Positions 16,893 through 23,563 of a stretch of DNA of 27,417 nt are shown piece after piece. A program made the translations under genes and the position numbers. The stretch spans positions 1-27,417 of the forward strand of contig JAGVEK010000211.1 of NCBI GenBank assembly GCA_020058315.1. Reading direction: 5' to 3'. Each line of letters opens with the position of its first letter. Position 1 is the stretch's first letter. The stretch comes from Candidatus Zixiibacteriota bacterium. Its GTDB lineage: Bacteria; Zixibacteria; MSB-5A5; WJJR01. The notes beneath the pieces were generated by a model that worked only from the letters and a program-made list of their open reading frames with translations, was not told where the DNA came from and searched no databases.

Positions 16893-17711
16893 TTACCGTC
16901 TCCCAAACAATCGATCGAACCAGCTTCTCCGCACTGCCTGAGTCTCGACCGGAGCCCAATCAAAACCCGCGACTCCGCCGTCAGGTACACGAGTATCTAT
17001 GGTCACGCGGATGCGGCCGGTATCCGTTCCGTCAAAGTCGTCGCGAACTCGAATGATTTCCGCCTGCATTTCACGGTCGCGGACCGGATCAGCCAGGCTG
17101 GCATCGGACAAGTAAAACAGGTTGCCGCCGAAGCAGATCCATTTGAGATACCCATGAGGCAGGATCAACGCATCCAGCGCTTCTTCCTGGGCTTCGCCAT
17201 CTACCTCGATTACCATCACGCGCGGCTTGTAACGGGCGATATCAAGCCCCCGCATCGCTTCCACCTCATATCCCTCAATATCCAGAGAGAGTACGTCGAT
17301 GCGCTCCACCCCGTGCCTTTGCAGCAAGGTATCAAGGCGGCTTTTCGCGACTTTCTGCTCGGTAAAGCCCCCGAAGTACTTCCCGAAACCCCGAAACCTG
17401 TCTTCCTGAGCCTTGTCGAGTGAAGACAGGCTACCCCTGAAGTTGGCATAGAAGGTGACTGCATCCTCGTCGGCCTCGCCGGCGGCACAATGTTCCACAA
17501 TACTCCCAGGACGGTTTCTACGCAGCGCCTCGATATAGTCTGCGTGTGCCTCGATACAAAGGCCTTTCCATCCACGCTGCTCCAAGCTCAACGTATTGCT
17601 GAAGCGGACCCCATCGATGCACCCGACTTCAACGAAGAATCCTGTTTCCTGCTCCTCAAAGATACGGTCAAGCAGAAAGTCTTCGCCATGCTGACTATAG
17701 TAGTTAGCCAT
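16893..17711 (-). CDS. FkbM-like SAM-dependent methyltransferase
   Basis: The protein is 272 residues. SQHGEDFLLDRIF at 6-18 is followed by FVEVGCIDGVRFSNT (26-40, motif I), LCIEAH, and VLSLDIEGYEVEAM in the middle, all typical of FkbM-domain proteins found in surface-polysaccharide loci. The C-terminal tail is basic (RRSWFDRLFGRR) and may touch the membrane. The ATG at 17711 is preceded by GGGCACGG and overlaps the wzt stop by 8 bases. The slightly longer frame starting further upstream has no family support. Position directly after wzt is common for chain-modifying or chain-terminating enzymes in ABC-transporter-dependent O-antigen loci, so a capping methylation is possible. That is inference. 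Confidence 0.88.
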   Translation of the reverse strand: MANYYSQHGEDFLLDRIFEEQETGFFVEVGCIDGVRFSNTLSLEQRGWKGLCIEAHADYIEALRRNRPGSIVEHCAAGEADEDAVTFYANFRGSLSSLDKAQEDRFRGFGKYFGGFTEQKVAKSRLDTLLQRHGVERIDVLSLDIEGYEVEAMRGLDIARYKPRVMVIEVDGEAQEEALDALILPHGYLKWICFGGNLFYLSDASLADPVRDREMQAEIIRVRDDFDGTDTGRIRVTIDTRVPDGGVAGFDWAPVETQAVRRSWFDRLFGRR

Positions 17712-18975
17712 CCGTGCCCACCCACTCCGCAAAAACTTGCACTATCCCCGAGGTTTCCGAGGGAGGCTGTACTTCTTGCCATGGAACGCTATCCACATCG
17801 AAGCTCAGTGCTTGCGACAATTGATCAAGAGGCTGGCCCTGGCGGCGCGCCCCAAGGGTCACAAAATACCTTCCGGGCTTGAGGACGAAGTGCTGAGGCC
17901 TCGTTGTTATTTCCCTCGTTTGCTTGGCCGAATAGTCGTACAACACACCGCTTTCCTCGCTCAGCACGGTCGCCACGCGTACCTCAGCATAGTTGTCAAA
18001 GCCGACCGCGACAGAAACTTCGTCAATATCTTCGTTTGCGACGGTGTCGAGACGGATCGAGATGGGCTCGCCGAACAGAAGCCGATTCGTGGCCATGCCT
18101 TGTGCGTTCAGCACGCTGCAGCCGGTGAATCGAAACCGCTCCCCCATGCCTCCGATGCGCCGAACATCGCTCAAGCCATGCCGATCTGCAGTGCCTAGGG
18201 CCTTGGCTGCGAGATAAGTCTGAATGATCCGCGAACTCTCGCCACTCCCTATCAGCCGGCCTCCTTCTAGAAGAAGCGTGCGCGGGCAGAGGCGCAAGAC
18301 AGTCGGCAGATTGTGGCTCACGAACAGGACCGTCCTACCTGAACTGCCGACTTCTTCCATCTTGCCCATGCACTTGCGTTGAAATTCTGCGTCGCCCACC
18401 GCCAGAACCTCGTCGACTATCAGGATCTCCGGGTCTAGGTTGGCGCCAACCGCGAACGCCAGGCGCACATACATCCCGCTCGAGTATCTTTTTACAGGTG
18501 TATCAAGAAACCTCTCTACGCCGGCAAAGTCGACTATCTCGTCAAATTTGCGCTGTATCTCTGCACGGGCCATACCAAGAATCGCGCCATTGAGAAAGAT
18601 GTTCTCGCGTCCGGTCAACTCGGGATGGAATCCAGTACCAACCTCGAGCAGGCTCGCGACCTTTCCGGTAATAGTGATGCGACCTTCCGTCGGCTCTGTT
18701 ATGTGGGAAAGAATCTTCAATAGAGTAGATTTGCCCGCACCGTTGCGGCCGATGATGCCGACCCGCTCGCCTTGGTCGATTTTGAAATCCATATCGCGCA
18801 AGGCCCAGAATTCTTCTTCCGTGACCGAGTCATGCGTCGCTTTCCCGATCGCTCGCTTGCCCAGCCGTCTTGCCGCTGATGCAAATGAGTCCCGAAAAGT
18901 CGTATAGCGCTCCCGTTGCTGATGTTGAAGAACATAGCGCTTGGAGACACCTTCGACACGGATGGCGATTGTCAT
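17704..18975 (-). CDS. wzt: O-antigen/polysaccharide ABC exporter ATP-binding protein Wzt, with C-terminal extension
   Basis: The protein is 423 residues. The ATPase domain (about 1-250) has Walker A GRNGAGKST (76-84), the signature YSSGM (164-168), Walker B ILIVDE (184-189) and the switch His in SHN (220-222). A further domain of about 150 residues, rich in beta strands, follows (about 270-423). In Wzt proteins of E. coli O8/O9a and relatives, such an extension is a carbohydrate-binding domain that recognises the modified non-reducing end of the finished chain. Here it implies an exported polysaccharide with a specific terminal modification. The gene starts at ATG 18975, 7 bases after wzm, and its stop overlaps the following FkbM-like gene. 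Confidence 0.95.
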   Translation of the reverse strand: MTIAIRVEGVSKRYVLQHQQRERYTTFRDSFASAARRLGKRAIGKATHDSVTEEEFWALRDMDFKIDQGERVGIIGRNGAGKSTLLKILSHITEPTEGRITITGKVASLLEVGTGFHPELTGRENIFLNGAILGMARAEIQRKFDEIVDFAGVERFLDTPVKRYSSGMYVRLAFAVGANLDPEILIVDEVLAVGDAEFQRKCMGKMEEVGSSGRTVLFVSHNLPTVLRLCPRTLLLEGGRLIGSGESSRIIQTYLAAKALGTADRHGLSDVRRIGGMGERFRFTGCSVLNAQGMATNRLLFGEPISIRLDTVANEDIDEVSVAVGFDNYAEVRVATVLSEESGVLYDYSAKQTREITTRPQHFVLKPGRYFVTLGARRQGQPLDQLSQALSFDVDSVPWQEVQPPSETSGIVQVFAEWVGTDG

Positions 18976-18982
18976 GGCCGGA

Positions 18983-19810
18983 TCAGATAATGTCAGCGAA
19001 GCTTTTTTCCGTCCGCCGGAAGAAGGCTACGCCTGTGACGAGCAACAGCGATGACGTCACAAACGCCATCTGCACCCCGGGCCAATAGAGTGGTTGGCTT
19101 GAGTCCAGCAGCGCCCAGCGAAATCCATCGATGCCCCCAACCATTGGGTTGACTGAATAGAGCAGTCGCCACTTCTCCGGAATAAGTGAGCTGCCGAAAC
19201 CGACTGGTGATATATACAAACCCAACTGCGCGACAAAGGGAACCACATAACGAAAATCACGGTAGCGGACGTTGAGCGCGGCGAACCACAACCCTGCTCC
19301 CATTGCCGAGGCAAGGATGAGCAGGACAAAAACCGGCAACGTGAGTGCCCGCCATCCTGGAAGTACGCCGTACCAGGCCATCAAGCCCACAACGATGGTC
19401 GCTGATAGAGCAAAATCCACCAAGGCGACCATTACTGAGCTGGCCGGGATGATCAGGCGGGGAAAATACACTTTGGAGATCATCCCAGCATTGCCTATCA
19501 CGCTGTTGCTGGCATCGGAAAATGCGCTGGCGAAAAACTGCCAGGGCAATATCGCCACAGCGACAAATAGAGCATAAGGAACGCCGTCCGAAGGTAGATT
19601 GGCCAACCTCCCGAAGACGACGCTAAAAATCAGAATGGTGAATAAGGGCCGCAAGATCGCCCACGCGACTCCAAGCACGGTCTGCTTGTAACGAACCAGG
19701 ATGTCGCGCCAGGTAAGAAACAGAAAAAGTTCGTGGTACCGCCACAGATCGCGCCAGTAATGACGCTCTGTGCGCCCCGCCTCAATGATGGTTTCCTGCG
19801 CCTGCCTCAT
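18983..19810 (-). CDS. wzm: O-antigen/polysaccharide ABC exporter permease Wzm (ABC-2 type)
   Basis: This 275-residue membrane protein has an amphipathic N-terminus (HYWRDLWRYHELFLFLTWRD, about 17-36) and then about six hydrophobic segments, the pattern of the ABC-2 family. The C-terminal NPMVGGIDGFRWALL segment is typical of Wzm/KpsM-like exporters. With Wzt it moves lipid-linked polysaccharide across the inner membrane. It overlaps the preceding MarR-type regulator by 4 bases (ATGA), which fixes the start at 19810, and is followed by wzt after 7 bases. No Wzx or Wzy is visible, so export through this pair is the likely route. Confidence 0.94.
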   Translation of the reverse strand: MRQAQETIIEAGRTERHYWRDLWRYHELFLFLTWRDILVRYKQTVLGVAWAILRPLFTILIFSVVFGRLANLPSDGVPYALFVAVAILPWQFFASAFSDASNSVIGNAGMISKVYFPRLIIPASSVMVALVDFALSATIVVGLMAWYGVLPGWRALTLPVFVLLILASAMGAGLWFAALNVRYRDFRYVVPFVAQLGLYISPVGFGSSLIPEKWRLLYSVNPMVGGIDGFRWALLDSSQPLYWPGVQMAFVTSSLLLVTGVAFFRRTEKSFADII

Positions 19811-20205
19811 AGCGCGTTCTTGCTACCATCGGCGTACGGCTCGGGTCGGAAGTGTTTGGCAAGCGGCTCGATCTCCGGCGAGTCCACCACTTCATTTTGC
19901 AAACCTTCAATTTCATCCCGAAGCGCCTCGTATTCGGCCATCTTCCGCCGCAGAAAAGAGAAAGTCACCTGCGCTTTCTCCTCAATGCCGCCTGGTGTCA
20001 GAAGGTAGGCATAGGCGCGTTTGTTGTCACTGTTCTTGAAGTTCTGGGCCTTTACCCAGCCCTTGTTTATGAGGGCCGTCAGGCAGTAATTTACCTTCCC
20101 CAGACTGATACCCAGCTCCTTCGCCACCTCGCGCTGACTGACGTTGGGCCGTTCCGCCAATAGCTTCAGGAGCTTGTATCGGTATTCGTCGGAAATCATT
20201 GTCAT
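19807..20205 (-). CDS. EPS-associated MarR-family transcriptional regulator
   Basis: This 132-residue winged-helix protein reads DEYRYKLLKLLAERPNVSQREVAKELGISLGKVNYCLTALINKGWVKAQNF in its first half (positions about 5-55). That is a helix-turn-helix plus wing of the MarR_EPS type found at the head of polysaccharide operons. A helical tail (FSFLRRKMAEYEALRDEIEGLQNEV) looks like a coiled coil for dimer formation. The family presumably controls its own operon; ligand and operator are unknown. Starts: ATG at 20205 overlaps the stop of an upstream short frame (ATGA), ATG at 20199 aligns equally well with the family, and a GTG at 20217 is less likely. Its stop overlaps the wzm start. It is probably the first intact gene of the left operon. 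Confidence 0.9.
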   Translation of the reverse strand: MTMISDEYRYKLLKLLAERPNVSQREVAKELGISLGKVNYCLTALINKGWVKAQNFKNSDNKRAYAYLLTPGGIEEKAQVTFSFLRRKMAEYEALRDEIEGLQNEVVDSPEIEPLAKHFRPEPYADGSKNAL

Positions 20206-20420
20206 GCCGATCCGCACAAGCCTTGGTCATAACCCGAATAGCCGACCTGCAATAGTTCGTTTTCCAACTCCACGACAAGAGTCGACTTGCCCGCACCGGA
20301 ATGACCATTGCGACGCTCACGCTGTCCCCGAGTAACGCGGTGGGGAACCGGTTGAATGCTCGTGCTCTTGGTTGCTACATGCGATGCTGCAGCTTGACCG
20401 AGCTTGCTTTGGAAGTTCAT
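20202..20420 (-). pseudogene. cysC: Degenerate adenylylsulfate kinase (cysC) remnant, 72 codons
   Basis: The frame reads HRVTRGQRERRNGH, then directly SGAGKSTLVVELENELLQVGY, then QGLCGSA and a stop. Adenylylsulfate (APS) kinases have the same order, namely a VTR..RE...GH segment, a WLTGLSGAGKST P-loop and a DGDNVR.GLC segment. About ten residues between GH and the P-loop strand (the WLTGL part) and about six to seven around DGDNVR are missing, and everything after GLC is lost. The pieces that remain stay in frame. Such a protein could not bind APS normally, so this is almost certainly a remnant. Its stop overlaps the ATG of the MarR-type gene (ATGA), so the frame might still be translated as a leader. 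An ATG at 20420 is present but lacks a good ribosome site. Confidence 0.75.
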
Positions 20421-20543
20421 GAAATCACAATAACTGTTTGAATTCTGAATTGAATACGTCCACGCTGCCTGGCATAGGAAGGGGCCCAGCCGCCTCCGAC
20501 CTAACTCAGCATTATCTGTTCATCAGTTGAACGAAGCGGGCCG

Positions 20544-20572
20544 ATTAGATCATTTTCCCACTTGTAACGCAA
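20544..20572 (-). promoter_or_regulatory. Candidate sigma-70-type promoter for the marR-wzm-wzt operon
   Basis: On the minus strand TTGCGT (-35-like, bases 20572-20567) is followed after 17 bases by TCTAAT (-10-like, 20549-20544). The spacing is ideal and the -10 matches 5 of 6 consensus bases; the -35 is weak. Transcription would begin near 20537, giving a leader of about 330 bases before the MarR-type gene that includes the cysC remnant. Confidence 0.4.
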
Positions 20573-20589
20573 TCATTTTTGGATCATTT
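20549..20589. repeat. Three short ATCATTT direct repeats overlapping the candidate promoter
   Basis: ATCATTT occurs at 20549-20555, 20572-20578 and 20583-20589; the first two extend to ATCATTTT. The start-to-start spacings are 23 and 11 bases, close to two turns and one turn of the helix, so all three copies would face the same side of the DNA. They lie in and just upstream of the -10/-35 elements and could be an operator, for example for the MarR-type protein. In an AT-rich segment a chance origin is also possible. Confidence 0.35.
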
Positions 20590-20662
20590 GTTTCCTGCCC
20601 ATGCGGGTCGCCGAGCGATAGCCTGAACGCCCGAACAAGCAATGCGGGCGCAGCCTGCGATG

Positions 20663-21547
20663 TCAAAACCTGTCACGCACCCGCAGATATCTTGGAAAAC
20701 GCGGCATGCCATTTTGCGTAAGCTCCCGATAGCGATAGGTGACGAGCGTGCCCACCGGCGGCGGGTTGCGACGCAGGGCGTCGGTCAGACCGCTGCCGAG
20801 GGCAAAGCGGCTGCCATCGGGCATCTCCATTTGCAGCGCACCGAGCATGCCGGCGTATTTGCCTTTGCCCGGAAGGTGGGCGACGACAGTCGCTTCGGCA
20901 TCCTGCCAGGGGGTCAGCTTGAGCAAGGCACTGGAGCGGCCGGTTTGGTAAGCAGCATCGTCCTTGTGAAGCATGAGGCCTTCACCGCCCTGGCGGACGA
21001 TGTCGCGCAGCTTCTTTTGCAATGCCGCCGCATCCGGCACGCGAAATTGGGAAATGGCCTGCAACCAGGGAAGCTTCGCTGCAGCGGTGATGGCGGCGAT
21101 CCGTTCGGCGCGCTCGGAAAAACTGCCGGAAGCATTCGGCAATTCGAAGATCATGTAGCGCACTTGCCGCCATTCGGTGTCGTCTGGCGACTGGCGACGG
21201 ACCGTGGCCGAGAGTCGATCGAAGCTGCCGCGTCCCAGCCAGAGTTCGCCATCCAGTGGCTGCTTGGGCAGGGCATCGATAAACCACGACGGAGCGGGGA
21301 CCACGTTGCCGCTGCGAAAACGAAGGGTCTTGCCATCCCAGGCGGCGCGCACGCCGTCCAGTTTTTCGCTGACCCAATAGCGCGAAACGTCGATGTCGCC
21401 GCCGTAGCGCTGCGCCAGCAGCAGCGGCTCCGGCTCTGCGGCCAATGCCGGAAGCGAACTTGCGGCTCCGGCCAGCGCAAGCAGAGAGAGAACGATCCCA
21501 CGGATTTGCCGCCAGGAACGCCTTTGCCAAAGGCGTTCAGCCGTCAT
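20663..21547 (-). CDS. ligE: Secreted/periplasmic ATP-dependent DNA ligase (LigE type)
   Basis: The protein is 294 residues. An N-terminal signal peptide shows a basic start (RLWQRRSWRQIR), a hydrophobic core and an ALA-A cleavage site near residues 34-37. The adenylation domain follows: the ligase lysine motif EKLDGVRAAWDG with Lys62 (K62-L-D-G), then LDGELW (98-103), GGEGLMLH (187-194) and LLKLTPWQDAEATVV (208-222). The C-terminal segment from about 225 fits an OB domain. This compact domain set with a leader matches LigE enzymes, which seal nicks in the periplasm and have been linked to DNA uptake and extracellular DNA. The ATG at 21547 overlaps fcl by 11 bases. The longer frame upstream is a shadow of fcl. 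The gene ends the fucose operon, an unusual place. Confidence 0.9.
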   Translation of the reverse strand: MTAERLWQRRSWRQIRGIVLSLLALAGAASSLPALAAEPEPLLLAQRYGGDIDVSRYWVSEKLDGVRAAWDGKTLRFRSGNVVPAPSWFIDALPKQPLDGELWLGRGSFDRLSATVRRQSPDDTEWRQVRYMIFELPNASGSFSERAERIAAITAAAKLPWLQAISQFRVPDAAALQKKLRDIVRQGGEGLMLHKDDAAYQTGRSSALLKLTPWQDAEATVVAHLPGKGKYAGMLGALQMEMPDGSRFALGSGLTDALRRNPPPVGTLVTYRYRELTQNGMPRFPRYLRVRDRF

Positions 21548-22469
21548 GTCGTGCCGTGAAATCCCGATAGGCCAGTGCGATGCCTTCGCGCAGCGGAATG
21601 CGTGCCTGCCAGCCGAGGCCACGCAGCCGACCCACGTCGAGCAGCTTGCGCGGCGTGCCGTCCGGCTTGGTCGCGTCGAACACGATGCGGCCGGTGAAGC
21701 CGATGACGGACATGACCGTCTCGGCGAGTTCCCGGATGGTGACATCCTCGCCGGCGCCAATGTTGTAGATCCCGTCGGCGACACCCTGCTCCATGAGGAA
21801 GACGCAGGCATCTGCCAGGTCATCGACGTAGAGAAATTCGCGCCGCGGCGTACCGCTGCCCCACACCACCAGTTCGCCGTCGCCACGCTGCCTGGCTTCA
21901 TGCACCTTGCGAATCAGCGCCGGCAGCACGTGGCTGTTGGCCAGATCGTAGTTGTCGTTGGGGCCATAGAGGTTGGTCGGCATGACCGAGAAATACTGCC
22001 TGTCGTACTGACGATTGTAGTTTTCGCAGAGCTTGATGCCGGCAATCTTGGCGATGGCATATGGCTCATTGGTCGGCTCCAGCGGGCCGGTGAGAAGATA
22101 GTCTTCCCTGATCGGCTGCGGGCAGTCCCGCGGATAGATGCAGCTCGACCCCAGGAAACACAGGCGCTGAATGCCTGCCTGATGGGCGCCATGGATCAGG
22201 TTGGCCTCGACCATCAGGTTCTGGTAGATGAAGTCGGCACGAAAGCTGTTGTTCGCATGGATGCCGCCGACGCGAGCCGCGGCCATGAAGACGAAGTCGG
22301 GTCTCTCCTGCTGGAGAAAGACCTCCGTCGCGGCCTGGCTCAACAGATCCAGCTCCGCACGGGTGCGCGTGATGATGTTGGTGTAGCCGGCCTGAACCAG
22401 TCGACGGACCAGCGCCGAACCGACCATGCCGCGATGGCCGGCGACGTAGATACGGGCATCTTTCTCCAT
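21537..22469 (-). CDS. fcl: GDP-L-fucose synthase (GDP-4-keto-6-deoxymannose 3,5-epimerase/4-reductase)
   Basis: The protein is 310 residues, typical for Fcl/WcaG. The NADP-binding GHRGMVG lies at 11-17, the GSSCIYP motif with catalytic Ser/Cys at 107-113, YAIAK (Tyr137, Lys141) and a conserved His180 after NDNYDLANSH. All the key residues known from E. coli Fcl are in place. It converts GDP-4-keto-6-deoxy-D-mannose, the Gmd product, to GDP-L-fucose in the cytoplasm. It starts 5 bases after the gmd stop and overlaps the ligase gene at its end. The product feeds the GT10 enzyme encoded at 12017-12973 or other fucosyltransferases. Confidence 0.96.
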   Translation of the reverse strand: MEKDARIYVAGHRGMVGSALVRRLVQAGYTNIITRTRAELDLLSQAATEVFLQQERPDFVFMAAARVGGIHANNSFRADFIYQNLMVEANLIHGAHQAGIQRLCFLGSSCIYPRDCPQPIREDYLLTGPLEPTNEPYAIAKIAGIKLCENYNRQYDRQYFSVMPTNLYGPNDNYDLANSHVLPALIRKVHEARQRGDGELVVWGSGTPRREFLYVDDLADACVFLMEQGVADGIYNIGAGEDVTIRELAETVMSVIGFTGRIVFDATKPDGTPRKLLDVGRLRGLGWQARIPLREGIALAYRDFTARHDG

Positions 22470-22474
22470 CGCCG

Positions 22475-23563
22475 CTACTCGTTGCGATCGAAGGCCTTGA
22501 AACCGTGCTTCTTGACCAGTTCGTCGCGTTCCGCGGCCTTCAGGTCCTCACGCACCATCTCGGCCACGAGTTCGGCAAATGTAATCCGCGGCGTCCAGCC
22601 CAGCTTTTCACGCGCCTTGGTGGCATCGCCGAGCAGGGTTTCGACTTCGGTCGGCCGGAAGTAACGCGGATCGACCTGGACGATGCACTTGCCCTGGGCG
22701 TCGTAGCCCTTTTCATCCACACCCGTGCCGCGCCAGTCCACCGTGATGCCGATCTCGGCGCCTGCGGCATTGACGAAATCGCGCACGCTGTATTGCACGC
22801 CGGTGGCGATGACGAAATCCTCGGGCTTTTCCTGCTGCAGCATCAGCCACTGCATCTCGATGTAATCCCTGGCATGGCCCCAGTCGCGCTTCGAATCCAG
22901 GTTGCCGAGGAACAGGCAATCCTGCAGGCCGAGCTTGATGCGCGCCAGGGCGCGGGTAATCTTGCGCGTGACGAAGGTCTCACCGCGGATCGGACTCTCA
23001 TGGTTGAACAGGATGCCGTTGCAGGCATACATGCCGTAAGCCTCGCGGTAATTGACCGTGATCCAGTAGGCATAGAGCTTGGCCACCGCATAGGGGCTGC
23101 GCGGATAGAAGGGCGTGGTTTCCTTCTGCGGGGTTTCCTGCACCAGACCGAACAGTTCGGAGGTGCTGGCCTGATAGAAGCGCGACTTCCTTTCCATGCC
23201 GAGGATGCGCATCGCTTCCAGGACGCGCAGGGCGCCCAGCGCATCCGAATTGGCGGTGTACTCCGGTTCCTCGAAGCTCACGGCGACGTGGCTCTGCGCC
23301 GCGAGGTTGTAGATCTCGTCCGGCTGCACCTGCTGGATGATGCGCACCAGGCTCGAACTGTCGGTCATGTCGCCGTGATGCAGGGCGAAGCGGCGGTCGG
23401 CAACATGCGGATCCTGGTACAGGTGGTCGATGCGGTCGGTGTTGAACAGCGACGTACGCCGCTTGATGCCGTGTACCTCGTAGCCCTTGTCGAGCAGGAA
23501 CTCGGCAAGATAGGCGCCGTCCTGGCCGGTGACGCCGGTAATCAATGCAATTTTCTTGGTCAT
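22475..23563 (-). CDS. gmd: GDP-mannose 4,6-dehydratase
   Basis: The protein is 362 residues, the full length of the family. It has GVTGQDGAYLAEF (10-22), LAAQSHVAVSFEEPEYT (88-104), QASTSELFG (131-139), YAVAK (158-162, the catalytic Tyr and Lys) and the RDWGHARDY motif conserved in Gmd. It turns GDP-D-mannose into GDP-4-keto-6-deoxy-D-mannose. The ATG at 23563 overlaps the manC stop by 4 bases (ATGA), and fcl follows after 5 bases, so manC-gmd-fcl is a coupled unit for GDP-L-fucose. GDP-D-rhamnose (via an RMD) is an alternative use of the same intermediate, but no rmd gene is visible. Confidence 0.97.
   Translation of the reverse strand: MTKKIALITGVTGQDGAYLAEFLLDKGYEVHGIKRRTSLFNTDRIDHLYQDPHVADRRFALHHGDMTDSSSLVRIIQQVQPDEIYNLAAQSHVAVSFEEPEYTANSDALGALRVLEAMRILGMERKSRFYQASTSELFGLVQETPQKETTPFYPRSPYAVAKLYAYWITVNYREAYGMYACNGILFNHESPIRGETFVTRKITRALARIKLGLQDCLFLGNLDSKRDWGHARDYIEMQWLMLQQEKPEDFVIATGVQYSVRDFVNAAGAEIGITVDWRGTGVDEKGYDAQGKCIVQVDPRYFRPTEVETLLGDATKAREKLGWTPRITFAELVAEMVREDLKAAERDELVKKHGFKAFDRNE

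Larger units (their letters stand above)
20421..20662 (-). promoter_or_regulatory. AT-rich regulatory region upstream of the left operon
   Basis: These 242 bases separate the two minus-strand blocks: the ligase gene ends at 20663 and the cysC remnant begins at 20420. The segment has no convincing gene. It contains a candidate promoter (20544-20572) and three short repeats (20549-20589), listed separately, and an AT-rich stretch near 20431-20456. I see no strong intrinsic terminator after the ligase gene; a small GC hairpin around 20644-20658 lacks a clean T-run. Confidence 0.55.

Noticed and set aside
20527..20721. 64-codon plus-strand frame in the regulatory gap
   Set aside because: It runs into the end of the ligase gene, has no ribosome site and no recognisable features.
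21548..21901. 118-residue upstream extension of the ligase frame
   Set aside because: It lies within fcl in another frame; the signal peptide begins right after the ATG at 21547.
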